From Streptomyces sp. MRC013 (GTDB lineage: Bacteria > Actinomycetota > Actinomycetes > Streptomycetales > Streptomycetaceae): a stretch of DNA of 64,000 bases. The stretch covers positions 3,906,001-3,970,000 of the forward strand of contig NZ_CP094264.1 of assembly GCF_023614235.1 (NCBI RefSeq), given 5' to 3'. Numbering within the stretch: position 1 is the first letter of the stretch; the number at the start of each line of letters is the position of its first letter. Below the pieces are notes generated by a model, which saw only the letters and a list, made by a program, of their open reading frames with translations, made no database searches and was not told the DNA's origin. Shown here in pieces: positions 55,621 through 64,000 of this stretch. The translations under genes were made by a program, and so were the position numbers.

Positions 55621-55811
55621 CTCCCGTCCTGCGGCGGCGGGCGTTACGCCACGCCGCCCTCACCGGGCTCCCTGCGGTGGCGGCCGTGCGGCCGCGCCGA
55701 GGTGTCCTCCGACGGCGCCGGGCCCCCGCGGTGCTTTCCGGAGCCGCCGGCGTCCCCGTGCGCCCGCGTCGCCTGGGTCGTGTCGGTGCTGGCTTCAGGC
55801 ATGTGGTGAAG

Positions 55812-57007
55812 TCACCCCGTAATGATCGCTGTTCTCTTGCGACCCGTGAGTCTAATGGGGCATCGCACGCCCCCTGAGGGGCGCCTGCTGCAAGGGCACC
55901 GGCCGGCACACCGCCGCGCCGCCCGGGGCGTGGCGCCCTCCTCCGCCCGCGGGGACCCGGGCGCCGGAGGGGGCGCCTCCGGCCCCGGCGCGGCCGCCGC
56001 CCCCTCGACGCGCGCCAGTCCGCACGGCACCCAGGCGTTCGCGTACGGCAGCGCCAGGGCCCCGTCCCGCGTCCACCGCCCGGCGCCCGGGAACCAGCCT
56101 TCCGGCGCGGGGAGTTGCAGCAGGCGCCGCGCCGAAGGACGCCACACCCCCACCCGGCTCCCGGCCGCCGTGTCGACGCGCAGCGCCACCGCGCACGCCT
56201 CCGGCGTCAGCACCTGCCCGGACTGCACCGCGAACGGCGTCAGCACCGCGTCCACCGATCGCAGGGACTCCGGGAACCGCACCGGCCGGGTGCTGCCCAG
56301 CACCCCCAGCCGAGCCGTTCGCGCCCCGGCGACGGCGCGTCCGAGCGGATCAGCAGCAGCCCGCTGTCCGGGTCGGCCAGGACCAGCCGGTCCCGGCTCC
56401 CCTCCGTGAGCTGCAGCAGGGGCGTGACCTCCCCGCCCCGCCACAGGTCCACCGCGACGGTCTTCACCGGGCCGCCGTCCGCCGTCCGGTCCAGCGCGAG
56501 CAGCCGCCCGTCCCGGTCCAGCCACACCCCGCCCGAGCAGTGGCCCCGGACCTCGGCGACGTGCTCCGGCCCGCGGACGCCGCCCGCCACCCGCCAGACA
56601 CGCGTCGAACGCCCGCCCACCGCCAGCGCGTACGCGCCCACCCCGTCCGGGGCGGGCGGCAGTAGCCGCACCGACTCCGCCTCGACCGCCCCGAGCGGCA
56701 GCTCGCCCGTCTGCGGGCCCGTCGGGTACAGCAGCGAGAACGCGCACCTCCCGGAGACCCTGCGGGCGATGAGCACCCGGCCGTCCGCGAGCGGCAGCAG
56801 TTGGGCGTGCGGGTCCTCGGGCTGCCCGAGCGGCAGCGGTACGGCGTACGGCTCCGGCCCGTCGAGCGTCCAGCGCTCGGGGAACAGCGCTTCGCCGTCG
56901 CCGGCCAGCCGGGCCGCGTAGGAGCCGTCCGCGGCGATCGTGAACCCCGTTCCGCCGGCCGCGGCGCCGCCGTTCCGGGGGGTGGCCGCGATGGCACAGG
57001 CTGTCAT
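55812..57007 (-). CDS. Beta-propeller-like hypothetical protein, one-base frameshift
   Basis: ATG 57007 (MTACAIAATPRNGGAA) has GGAGGTGA 7 nt upstream. Repeated strand patterns (GRVLIARRVSGRCAFSLLY, STRVWRVAGGVRGPEHVAE, DRDGRLLALDRTADGGPV, DSGLLLIRSD) suggest a beta-propeller of about 380-390 residues. The frame breaks at 56324-56327, where one G/C is missing (DAPSPG then ARTARLGVLGSTRPVRF in the next frame, QSGQVLTPEACAVALRVD). Near the end a third frame (VCRPVPLQQAPLRG, stop 55852) reads more naturally, so a second indel around 55900-55950 is possible. Function unknown. Confidence 0.65.
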
Positions 57008-57628
57008 GGTTCGTCACCTCCGGCCACCGACGCTAGTTTTCACATCTCCACCCGAACGGTGCGAGACCGTCTGTTTCACACATAAGGGTGGCCCTCCCGG
57101 GGTTCGCCTGTGACGAAGGGGGCCGGTGTGCTGGCCGGGGCCCCGGAGGCGACCCGGTCGGAGCCGGGACCCGGCGCCCCGCGCGCCACGCCCCGCGCGC
57201 CACGCCCCGCCCCGCCACGCCCCGCCGGGGACGGGAACGGGAACGGGGACAGGAACGGGGACGGGAACGGGGAGGAGACGGGGCGGGGGAGCAGGGCGGG
57301 AGGCCGCCGGCCGGACGGCGGACGCCCCGGACGGGACCCGGTGCCCCGCCTCGTCCGGCCGCGTGGGCGTCCCGCCTCGTCCGGCCGCGTGGGTGCCCCG
57401 CCTCGTCCGGCCGTCCGGCCGCGTGGGCGTCCGACCGGGCCGGACCGGGGCGCCCGACGAGCGTCCCGGCGGGGCGCCCGGTGAGCATCCCGGCGGGGCG
57501 CGCGGGACCGGTCGCCCGCCGCCCGCCCCGGCGCGGGCCCGCCGTCCGCCGTCCGGTCCGCCCCGGGGCGGGGGGCGGCACCCACCGGGGCGGTCGCGCC
57601 CGTTGGGGTTGCGGGTAGCCTTGGGGGC
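57008..57628. repeat. Gene-free stretch with GGGAAC and 26-bp repeats
   Basis: No gene seen in 620 bp. 57225-57285 is a run of GGGAAC/GGGGAC hexamers; 57346-57430 has three imperfect copies of a 26-bp unit (starting CCGCCTCGTCCGG) at 57346, 57372 and 57398. TAGCCT at 57615-57620 is a likely -10 for the leaderless-looking NIF3 gene. Confidence 0.65.
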
Positions 57629-58467
57629 GTGCCACGCCTCACCGAAGTCCTCGCCGAGCTCGACGCCCTCTGGCCCCCGAGCGGGCCGAAGGGTGGGACG
57701 CCGTCGGCACGGTCTGCGGCGACCCCGACGCCGAGGTCGACCGGGTCCTCTTCGCCGTCGACCCCGTCCGGGAGGTCGCCGAGGAGGCGGTCCGGATCGG
57801 CGCGCAGCTCGTCGTCACCCACCACCCCCTCTACCTCCGCGGGACGACGACCGTCGCGGCCTCCCACTTCAAGGGGCGCGTCGTGCACACCCTCATCAAG
57901 CACGACATCGCCCTGCACGTCGCGCACACCAACGCCGACACCGCGGACCCCGGCGTCTCCGACGCCCTCGCGGGCGCTCTCGGGCTGCGCGTGCTCGGCC
58001 CCCTCGTACCCGACGACGGCCTCGGCCGGATCTGCGAGGTGGACCCCCCGGAGACCCTCCGCGCCTTCGCCGCCCGCGCCGCCGAGCGGCTGCCCGCCAC
58101 CGCCCAGGGCGTCCGCGTCGCGGGCGACCTCGACGCGACGGTCCGCAGGGTCGCCGTCAGCGGCGGCTCCGGCGACGGCCTGTTCGACGCCGTGCGCGCG
58201 GCGGGCGTCGACGCGTTCCTCACCGCCGACCTGCGCCACCACCCGGCCTCCGAGGCCGTCCAGCACTCCCCGGTCGGCCTCGTCGACGCGGCCCACTGGG
58301 CCACCGAGTGGCCCTGGTGCGAACTGGCCGCCGCCCAGCTCGACGAGATCTCCGACCGGCACGGCTGGAACCTGCGGGTGCACGTCTCGAAGACGGTCAC
58401 CGACCCGTGGGCAGCCCACCACACGTCCCCCTCCGCTCACCACACCTCCCCTGGAGCCCCCAACTGA
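57629..58467 (+). CDS. NIF3-like protein (GTP cyclohydrolase I type 2 family), one-base frameshift
   Basis: From GTG 57629: MPRLTEVLAELDALWPP, then the C-run 57674-57678 lacks one base and the protein resumes as GWDAVGTVCGDPDAEVDRV, VVTHHPLYLRGTTTVA, GRVVHTLIKHDIALHVAHT and NADTADPGVSDALAGALG to stop 58467 (about 280 residues restored). T-H-H-P and A-H-T-N-x-D are the di-metal ligands of the NIF3 fold. Three-gene overlap with the zinc-ribbon and RNase H genes, a conserved actinobacterial set. Role uncertain. Confidence 0.88.
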
Positions 58468-59207
58468 ACGCCGCGCCCGCCGACCAGATCCGACTCCTCG
58501 ACGTCCAGGCCCTCGACACGCGCCTGTCGCAGCTCGCCCACAAGCGCAGGACCCTGCCCGAGCACGCCGAGATCGAGTCGCTGACCCGGGACCTCGCCCA
58601 GCTGCGGGACCTGCTCGTCGCCGCGCAGACGGAGGAGGGCGACTGCGCCCGTGAGCAGAAGAAGGCGGAGCAGGACGTGGACCAGGTCCGCCAGCGCGCG
58701 GTCCGCGACCAGCAGCGGCTCGACTCGGGCGCCGTCACCTCCCCGAAGGACCTGGAGAGCCTCCAGAAGGAGCTCGTCTCCCTGTCCAAGCGCCAGGGCG
58801 ACCTGGAGGACGTCGTCCTGGAGGTCATGGAGCGCCGCGAGTCCGCGCAGGAGCGGGTGGAGGAGCTGACCGGCCGGGTCGCCTCCGTCCAGGCGAAGGT
58901 CGACGACGCGACGGCCCGCCGCGACCGGGCGCAGGGCGAGCTGGACGCCGAGGCGGCGGCGGTCGCCAAGGAGCGGGAGCTGGTGGCCGGTTCCGTGTCG
59001 GCGGACCTGATGAGGCTGTACGAGAAGATCCGCGGCCAGCAGGGCGGGGTGGGCGCGGCCCGCCTGTACCAGCGCCGCTGCGAGGGCTGCCACATCGAGC
59101 TGAACATCACCGAGCTGAACGACGTCCGGTCCGCCGCGGCCGACGCCGTCGTGCGGTGCGAGAACTGCCGCCGCGTCCTGGTCCGCACGGCGGAGTCCGG
59201 CCTGTAA
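58464..59207 (+). CDS. Coiled-coil zinc-ribbon protein (CT398/C4-type), apparent CTG start
   Basis: 247 residues. The conserved N-terminus NAAPADQIRLLDVQALDTRL starts right after CTG 58464, which overlaps the NIF3 stop (CTGA); no ATG or GTG fits, and CTGGAG lies 8 nt upstream. A long coiled coil (about 20-185: LPEHAEIESLTRDLAQL, SPKDLESLQKELVSLSKRQ) leads to the zinc ribbon CEGCHIELNITELNDV and CENCRRVLVRTAE. This family may handle RNA or DNA; it is always next to the RNase H/phosphatase gene. Confidence 0.9.
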   Translation: MNAAPADQIRLLDVQALDTRLSQLAHKRRTLPEHAEIESLTRDLAQLRDLLVAAQTEEGDCAREQKKAEQDVDQVRQRAVRDQQRLDSGAVTSPKDLESLQKELVSLSKRQGDLEDVVLEVMERRESAQERVEELTGRVASVQAKVDDATARRDRAQGELDAEAAAVAKERELVAGSVSADLMRLYEKIRGQQGGVGAARLYQRRCEGCHIELNITELNDVRSAAADAVVRCENCRRVLVRTAESGL

Positions 59208-60751
59208 TGAGCGGTGGGTCGCGGCTGCGCGAGCTGATCGTCGAGGCCGACGGCGGCTCGCGGGGCAACCCGGGCCCCGCCGGGTACGGTGCGGTGGTCC
59301 TGGACCCGGTGTCGGGCGAGGCCCTGGCGGAGGCGGCCGAGTACATCGGCGTGGCCACCAACAACGTCGCCGAGTACAAGGGCCTCCTCGCCGGGCTGCG
59401 CGCCGCCCGCGAACTGGCGCCGGACGCGTCGGTGCGGGTGCGGATGGACTCCAAGCTGGTCGTCGAGCAGATGTCCGGACGCTGGAGGATCAAGCACCCG
59501 GACATGAAGCCGCTCGCCGCGGAGGCCGCCCGCGTCTTCCCGCCGGGGCGGGTCTCGTACGAGTGGATCCCGCGCGAGCGCAACAAGCACGCGGACCGCC
59601 TCGCCAACGAGGCGATGGACGCGGGCCGCGAGGGCCGGCGGTGGCGGCCGTCCACGTCCCGCGCCGCCCTCGGCGAGGGTGCGGCCCGTGTGGTCGGCGA
59701 CGCGGCGGCGGGCGCGGCGAGGGCCCGCGCGGCCCTGGCCCGCACGGCGAAGCCGACCGGGGTGGAGCCCCCCGCGCCGGCCGCGCGGCCGGGTGGGGCC
59801 GGTGCGGACCGTCCGGCGCCCGGCGGCACCGCACCGTCCGGCACGACCGCCGCCCGCGGGACCGCCGCGTCCCACGGGGACGTCGCGCCGCACGGGTCCG
59901 CCGTGCCGCAGGAGTCCGCCGCCCTCGCCGGGGAGTACGCCGTGCCCGCCGGAGGGGCCGCCGTGCCGGGCGGGGCCGCCGCACCCGTCGGGGACTCCGC
60001 CGCGTCCGGCGCCCCGCAGCCCGGCGACAGTCCCTCCCCGGCCGCCGCCGCGCCCGCGCCCTCCGCCGGTGGCGGGGCCGCGGCGACGCCCGCCACGCCG
60101 TCCGTGGGATGGGCCGCGCCCGCCGATCTCGGGGCGCCCGCCACCTTCGTCCTACTGCGGCACGGGGAGACCGCGCTCACACCGGAGAAGCGGTTCTCCG
60201 GCAGCGGCGGCACGGACCCCGAACTGTCGCCCGCCGGACGCCGCCAGGCCGAAGCCGCCGCGGCCGCCCTCGCCGCGCGCGGCACCGTGCAGGAGGTCGT
60301 CTCCTCCCCGCTGCTGCGCTGCCGCCAGACCGCGCTCACCGTCGCCGGACGCCTGGGCCTCGACGTGCGGATCGAGGACGGGCTGCGCGAGACGGACTTC
60401 GGGGCGTGGGAGGGCCTGACCTTCGCCGAGGTCCGGGAGCGCTACCCGGACGACCTGGACGCCTGGCTCGCCTCCCCGAAGGCCGCGCCTCCGGGCGGCG
60501 AGTCGTTCGCGGCCGTGTCCCGCCGGGTCGCCGCCGTCCGGGACCGGCTGACGGAGCGCTACGCGGGCCGCACGGTCCTGCTGGTGACCCACGTGACGCC
60601 GATCAAGACGCTGGTGCGGCTGGCGCTGGGCGCCCCGCCGGAGGCGCTGTTCCGGATGGAGCTGTCCGCCGCGTCCGTCTCGGCGGTGGCGTACTACCGG
60701 GACGGCAACGCCTCGGTACGGCTCCTCAACGACACGTCGCACCTGCGCTGA
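59207..60751 (+). CDS. Bifunctional RNase H / histidine phosphatase (CobC-like)
   Basis: 514 residues; ATG 59207 overlaps the upstream stop by one base (TAATG). Residues 8-140 are RNase HI (IVEADGGSRGNPGPAGYGA, TNNVAEYKGLLAGL, VRMDSKLVVEQM, ERNKHADRLANEAMD; D-E-D-D). Residues about 150-310 are a Pro/Ala/Gly-rich linker, long for the family. Residues 315-514 are a histidine phosphatase (VLLRHGETALTPEKRFSG, SPLLRCRQTAL, LRETDFGAWEGLTF, LLVTHVTPIKTLV) that dephosphorylates a small ester such as alpha-ribazole phosphate. Confidence 0.95.
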   Translation: MSGGSRLRELIVEADGGSRGNPGPAGYGAVVLDPVSGEALAEAAEYIGVATNNVAEYKGLLAGLRAARELAPDASVRVRMDSKLVVEQMSGRWRIKHPDMKPLAAEAARVFPPGRVSYEWIPRERNKHADRLANEAMDAGREGRRWRPSTSRAALGEGAARVVGDAAAGAARARAALARTAKPTGVEPPAPAARPGGAGADRPAPGGTAPSGTTAARGTAASHGDVAPHGSAVPQESAALAGEYAVPAGGAAVPGGAAAPVGDSAASGAPQPGDSPSPAAAAPAPSAGGGAAATPATPSVGWAAPADLGAPATFVLLRHGETALTPEKRFSGSGGTDPELSPAGRRQAEAAAAALAARGTVQEVVSSPLLRCRQTALTVAGRLGLDVRIEDGLRETDFGAWEGLTFAEVRERYPDDLDAWLASPKAAPPGGESFAAVSRRVAAVRDRLTERYAGRTVLLVTHVTPIKTLVRLALGAPPEALFRMELSAASVSAVAYYRDGNASVRLLNDTSHLR

Positions 60752-61218
60752 CCCGTTCGCGGGGCCGCCCGGCGGCACGGCGTCGGCGGCGCCCTCACCG
60801 GCCGCCGCGGGCCGTACGGGCGCGGACGGCGGTGACTCCGACCCGGTGCCCGCCGCCCGGCCCCGTCCCGGCCCGCCCCGGCACCGGCCCGCCCCGGCAC
60901 CGGCCTTGCCCGACCCGCCCCGACCCGCCCCGGCCCTGCCCTGCCCCGTCCCGGCCGCCCTCTGCGACGGCCCCGGTTCCGCCCCGGTCCCGGCCCCGCC
61001 CGGCCCACCCCTGCACCGCCCCGGCCTGTCCGTGCACAGCACCGCCCCGTCCCGGCCGCCCTCTGCGACGGCCCCGGTTCCGGCACCGCACCGCCACCGT
61101 CCGCGACGGCCGCCGCCCCGCCGCCCGCCCGGTCGCCGTTCGCCCCCGCACCGCCCCGCCCCACCGTCCGCGACGGCCGTCGGGCGCCCCGCCGAGGCCC
61201 GCCCGGCGGCCGTGCCCC
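60752..61218. repeat. Gene-free spacer with 39-bp direct repeat
   Basis: No gene seen. A 39-bp block (starting GCCCCGTCCCGGCC) is repeated exactly at 60943-60981 and 61044-61082, 101 bp apart. CCCGCCCCGGCACCGG also occurs twice near 60873-60905. The whole spacer is C-rich low-complexity. Confidence 0.75.
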
Positions 61219-62001
61219 TCAGTGGACCTCGTCCACGAGCACGTCCAGCGACCACGCCCTCCCGGCCCGTTCCGGCGCCTCGCACTCCACCGCGTACCCG
61301 AGGTCCCGCAGCGCCTCCACCAGCTCGGCCGGGGTTCCCGGCGCCGCGCCGGCCTCCAGCAGGGCGCGCACCATCCGGCCCTTCGTCGCCTTGTTGAAGT
61401 GGCTGACCACCTTCCGGGTCGGCGCGTGCAGCACCCGCACCGTCGCCGTGCGCTCCGCCAGGTCGCCCCCCGGCCTCCACGCCGACGCGTACGCCGCCGA
61501 CCGCAGGTCCAGCACCGGCCCCTCCCCGGCCACCTCGGGCACGACCTCCGCCATCGGCCCGCGCCAGTACGCGCCGAGCGCCCCCAGCCCCGGCAGCCGC
61601 ACCCCCATCGAGCAGCGGTACGAGGGGATGGGGTCGTCGATCCGCACCGCGCCCCACAGCCCGGAGAACACCAGCAGCGACGACTCCGCCCGCCTCCGCG
61701 CCGCCGCGTCCAGCGTCGCCAGGCCCAGCGCGTCGTACAGGACGCCCGTGTACACCTCGCCGGCCGGGCGGGCCCCGGCGGTCCGCAGCGCGGCGTTCTT
61801 CGCGACCTCGCCGCGCAGCCCCTCGCTCAGCCCGAGCACCTCACGCGCCTTCTCCCCGTCGGCGGCGCACAGCTCGACCAGCTCCGCGAGCACGGCGGCC
61901 CGCGCCTCCGCCAGCCCCGGCAGGGACAGCGCGTCCGGCTCCAGCGGCGCGCCGCGCCCCGAGGCGGCCTTGCCCTCCGAGGGCGGCAACAGCACGAGCA
62001 C
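61219..62001 (-). CDS. yaaA: YaaA family peroxide-stress protein
   Basis: 260 residues from GTG 62001 (MLVLLPPSEGKAASG) with GAGGAGA 6 nt upstream. LLPPSEGKA, YTGVLYDALGLATLDA, LLVFSGLWGAVRIDDPIP, YRCSMGVRLPGLGALGAYW and KVVSHFNKATKGRMVRALL are the family signature. YaaA limits free iron and DNA damage during peroxide stress in E. coli and binds DNA; same role is inferred here. Confidence 0.93.
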   Translation of the reverse strand: MLVLLPPSEGKAASGRGAPLEPDALSLPGLAEARAAVLAELVELCAADGEKAREVLGLSEGLRGEVAKNAALRTAGARPAGEVYTGVLYDALGLATLDAAARRRAESSLLVFSGLWGAVRIDDPIPSYRCSMGVRLPGLGALGAYWRGPMAEVVPEVAGEGPVLDLRSAAYASAWRPGGDLAERTATVRVLHAPTRKVVSHFNKATKGRMVRALLEAGAAPGTPAELVEALRDLGYAVECEAPERAGRAWSLDVLVDEVH

Positions 62002-62296
62002 GGTGGTTCTCCTCACATGCGGACGACGGCGGGGCACGGCCCCGGGCCAGCGTACAAAGTGCCGCACGGCGCCCCGCGTCCTGCGCCCGGCGCGGGCCCC
62101 GCCGCAGGCTCCGCTTGACCGGGGCCGCCGAGGAGCGGCCCGCGCCGCCGTACGACGCCGGCCGCGCCCGCGAGGAGCCGGGGCCGGGCGGGACGGCGAC
62201 CCGGCCGCCGGCACCGTGCACCCGGAGGCCCCGGCCGCGGCGCCCCGGCCGGAGGAGCGGGGGTGCCGCCGCCGGGGGAGCGGCCGGACGTACGGC

Positions 62297-63112
62297 TCAC
62301 ACGGCCGTGTCCGGGGCGGGGGAAGGCGCTGTTCGCGCCCGCCTGAGCGCGGCGTACAGCGCTCGCGGCTCGTCGGCGTGGAACCGCACGACGCGCACCG
62401 GGCGCCGTTTGCCGAGCAGGCCCACGGCCTCGACGGGCTCCGCCAGTTCCAGGACGAGGGAGGTCTGCCCGCCGACCTTGAGGTTCAGTTCGCCGTCGGC
62501 CTTCCCGTGGGTGAACAGCGACTGGTGCCGCACGGTGGCGATGGAGCCGAGCGGTACGGCGAGGTCCACGTGGCAGCCCTGCCGCAGCCGCAGCACCCGT
62601 CCGTCCAGCAGGTGCGGCCGGGTGACGGAGGCGGCGTGCACGCCCAGCACGAACAGCACCGTGTACACGTCGAGGAGCAGGAACACCTCGTGCACCACGG
62701 GCACGTCCCACAGCAGCCAGGACATCCCGACGGCCTCGACGGCGCACACGAACGCGAAGCCGTACATGAGCGCGGCCTGGTCGCGGGCGTGCCCGAACGC
62801 CTCGGCGCCCCCGTGCACCCCGTGCCGCCGCCGCCCCGCCCACCGCACCAGGCTCACCATCAGGCCCAGCTCGTGCCCGGCGAGCCGTACGACGGGCTCC
62901 GGCACCACCTCGTACAGCGCCTCGCGCGGCGGGAGGCCGTCGCGGCGGGCCCGCCGGTAGACGAGGGCGCCCAGCAGCAGGGCGACGGCGACCACCAGCT
63001 CCACCGCGTGCAGCAGGAGCGCGGGCACCGGCACCTCGGCGACGAGGCAGACGGCGAGCACGGCCTCCGCGGGCAGCACGGCGTACCCGAGCGCCCTCGG
63101 CAGCCACTTCAC
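62297..63112 (-). CDS. Integral membrane protein coupled to a MerR gene
   Basis: 271 residues. GTG 63112 overlaps the MerR stop (GTGA). Five or so helices (LGYAVLPAEAVLAVCLVAE, LLLHAVELVVAVALLLGAL, ALMYGFAFVCAVEAVGMSW, LLLDVYTVLFVLGVHAAS) surround a cytoplasmic loop, and the C-terminal 90 residues (LAVPLGSIATVRHQSL, LVGGQ-like LNLKVGGQTSLVLELAEP) form a PH-like beta domain. Probably the target or signalling partner of the MerR regulator. Function unknown. Confidence 0.78.
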   Translation of the reverse strand: MKWLPRALGYAVLPAEAVLAVCLVAEVPVPALLLHAVELVVAVALLLGALVYRRARRDGLPPREALYEVVPEPVVRLAGHELGLMVSLVRWAGRRRHGVHGGAEAFGHARDQAALMYGFAFVCAVEAVGMSWLLWDVPVVHEVFLLLDVYTVLFVLGVHAASVTRPHLLDGRVLRLRQGCHVDLAVPLGSIATVRHQSLFTHGKADGELNLKVGGQTSLVLELAEPVEAVGLLGKRRPVRVVRFHADEPRALYAALRRARTAPSPAPDTAV

Positions 63113-64000
63113 CGCCCCTCCTCCGTCCGCCCGCCCCGGCCCGCGCCGGGCGCCCGGTCCGCGTCCGGCGCCCGGTCCGCGTCCCCGGCCGGGTCGGCGT
63201 CCGGCGCCCGGCCCGCCCGCTCGGCGGCGAGGCGGAGGGCCCGCCGGACCACCTCGGCCTGGGCGGGTGAGAACTCCGTCAGGAACGCCCCCTCGAAGCC
63301 GCCGCCCGCACTCCACGTGCCCGGTCCGGCCTCGGCCACCCGCTCGGCCACCTCGTCGGGCAGCAGCTCCACCAGCAGCGACGCGACGGGACCCACGCGC
63401 GGGTCGTCGGCCCCGGCACCGTCCAGCTCGTCGAGCCGCGCGTACAGGTCGTAGGCCCGCTCCATCGCCTCCGGGGAGGCGACCGCGCCCTGCATGGCGG
63501 CGACCATCCGCCGCCCCTCCTCGCCGGCGAACGAGGAGTCCATCAGGGCGAGCAGCTCCCGGTCGAGCGCCGCCATCCTGGGTTCGGGCCCGGCGCGCCC
63601 GGCGCTGACCCGCGCCATGTCCGCGAACAGCGCGGCCAGCTCCGGGGAGACCGGCCCCTCGGCGGGCAGCCGCCCCTCGCGGGCCTGTTCCAGCAGCTCC
63701 GCGAGCCGCTCCCGTCGCGCCCGCACCCCGGCCTCCTGCCGGGCCAGGTCGTCGTCCAGTTCCTCCAGCACCTCGACCAGCTCCCGTCCGGCGTCGTCAG
63801 CGAGCACGTCCCGCACCTCGTCCAGGGACAGGCCCAGTTCGGTCAGCCGCCGCACCCGCACCAGCAGGATGGCGTCCCGCAGGGCGTACTCGCGGTAGCC
63901 GTTGCCGAGACGGGGCGGTTCGGGCAGCAGCCCGATGTGGTGGTAGTGCCGTACGGCCCGCGTGCTCACGCCGGCGAGCCGGGCGATCTCTCCGATCCTC
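63109..64000 (-). CDS. MerR-family regulator, partial (5' end off window)
   Basis: Open to the window edge at 64000. The HTH reads RIGEIARLAGVSTRAVRHY, HHIGLLPEPPRLGNGYREY, then LTELGLSLDEVRDVLADDA and a coiled coil (ELVEVLEELDDDLARQEAG). The C-terminal 170 residues are a TipAS/transcription-activator-type helical domain (ELLALMDSSFAGEEGRRMV, MERAYDLYARLDEL) followed by an Asp/Arg/Ala-rich tail. It controls its own operon with the membrane gene, presumably. A few N-terminal residues lie outside the window. Confidence 0.88.
   Translation of the reverse strand, partial: RIGEIARLAGVSTRAVRHYHHIGLLPEPPRLGNGYREYALRDAILLVRVRRLTELGLSLDEVRDVLADDAGRELVEVLEELDDDLARQEAGVRARRERLAELLEQAREGRLPAEGPVSPELAALFADMARVSAGRAGPEPRMAALDRELLALMDSSFAGEEGRRMVAAMQGAVASPEAMERAYDLYARLDELDGAGADDPRVGPVASLLVELLPDEVAERVAEAGPGTWSAGGGFEGAFLTEFSPAQAEVVRRALRLAAERAGRAPDADPAGDADRAPDADRAPGAGRGGRTEEGR

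Noticed and set aside
57008..57628. Coding sequence continuing the zinc-ribbon frame upstream of NIF3
   Set aside because: The frame stays open only because of GC content; conserved protein begins at 58464 after the NIF3 gene.

Overview
The window is about 73% G+C, its genes use GTG starts and GTGA stop/start overlaps freely, and the gene content (actinobacterial aceE, DUF3052, TerD paralogues, bifunctional RNase H/phosphatase, pSAM2-type integrative element) is that of a Streptomyces or close relative. It reads as chromosome core with one integrated mobile element.

Layout: 1-2149 holds a DUF1023-type hydrolase, a rotted MFS transporter tail and a small secreted I36-type protein. 2245-6383 is housekeeping: pyruvate dehydrogenase E1 (aceE, frame-broken), DUF3052 and a peroxiredoxin. 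6486-15635 is a Ter (tellurium/stress) locus: two TerD proteins, a DUF475 TerC-like membrane protein, a TerA-like protein and a tailed TerD-like protein, followed by a translationally coupled operon of HpcH/CitE-type aldolase, a fused phosphoribosyltransferase-TRSP-StiP-PELOTA protein and a HAD phosphatase. Two start points of this locus share a GGGAACC-N17-CGTW box that looks like an ECF sigma promoter. 16007-18172 holds an FmdB-type zinc ribbon and a coiled-coil membrane protein.

18202-28019 is a pSAM2-like actinomycete integrative and conjugative element (AICE) in the 3' end of tRNA-Val(UAC): 43-bp att repeats with one mismatch, integrase, excisionase, Rep, small transfer/spread proteins, an FtsK/TraSA translocase (frame-split), a GntR/KorSA-like regulator with a promoter-overlapping palindrome, a HAD-like protein, an 820-bp noncoding zone with a large inverted repeat, and a YjzC-like small gene. 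Directly beyond attR lie an integrase C-terminus spliced to an IS3-type OrfA fragment and a truncated second copy of the HAD gene, so at least one older related element appears to have used the same tRNA.

29254-45089 is ordinary accessory and core chromosome: DUF4262, amidase, the 24-residue ribosomal protein bL37, a flavoprotein, DedA, PhoD-like phosphatase, secreted HNH nuclease, FetB-like permease, a yybP-ykoY manganese riboswitch ahead of a TMEM165/GDT1 exporter, a zinc-ribbon/peptidoglycan-binding protein, a DHA2 MFS pump, a broken IS5-type transposase, GNAT, O-methyltransferase and a secreted transglycosylase. 45733-49935 is a KstR-like TetR gene divergent from a glycosyltransferase/methyltransferase/terpenoid-cyclase-fold operon, with a perfect KstR-type operator between them. 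50018-64000 carries cell-wall, MFS, NIF3, zinc-ribbon, RNase H/phosphatase, YaaA and MerR genes.

A recurring oddity: several otherwise well-preserved genes (aceE, traSA, a propeller-like protein, a GNAT protein, NIF3) are each broken by exactly one missing G/C inside a homopolymer run. This points to systematic sequencing indels more than to real gene loss. No CRISPR array, rRNA or recognisable secondary-metabolite cluster was seen.
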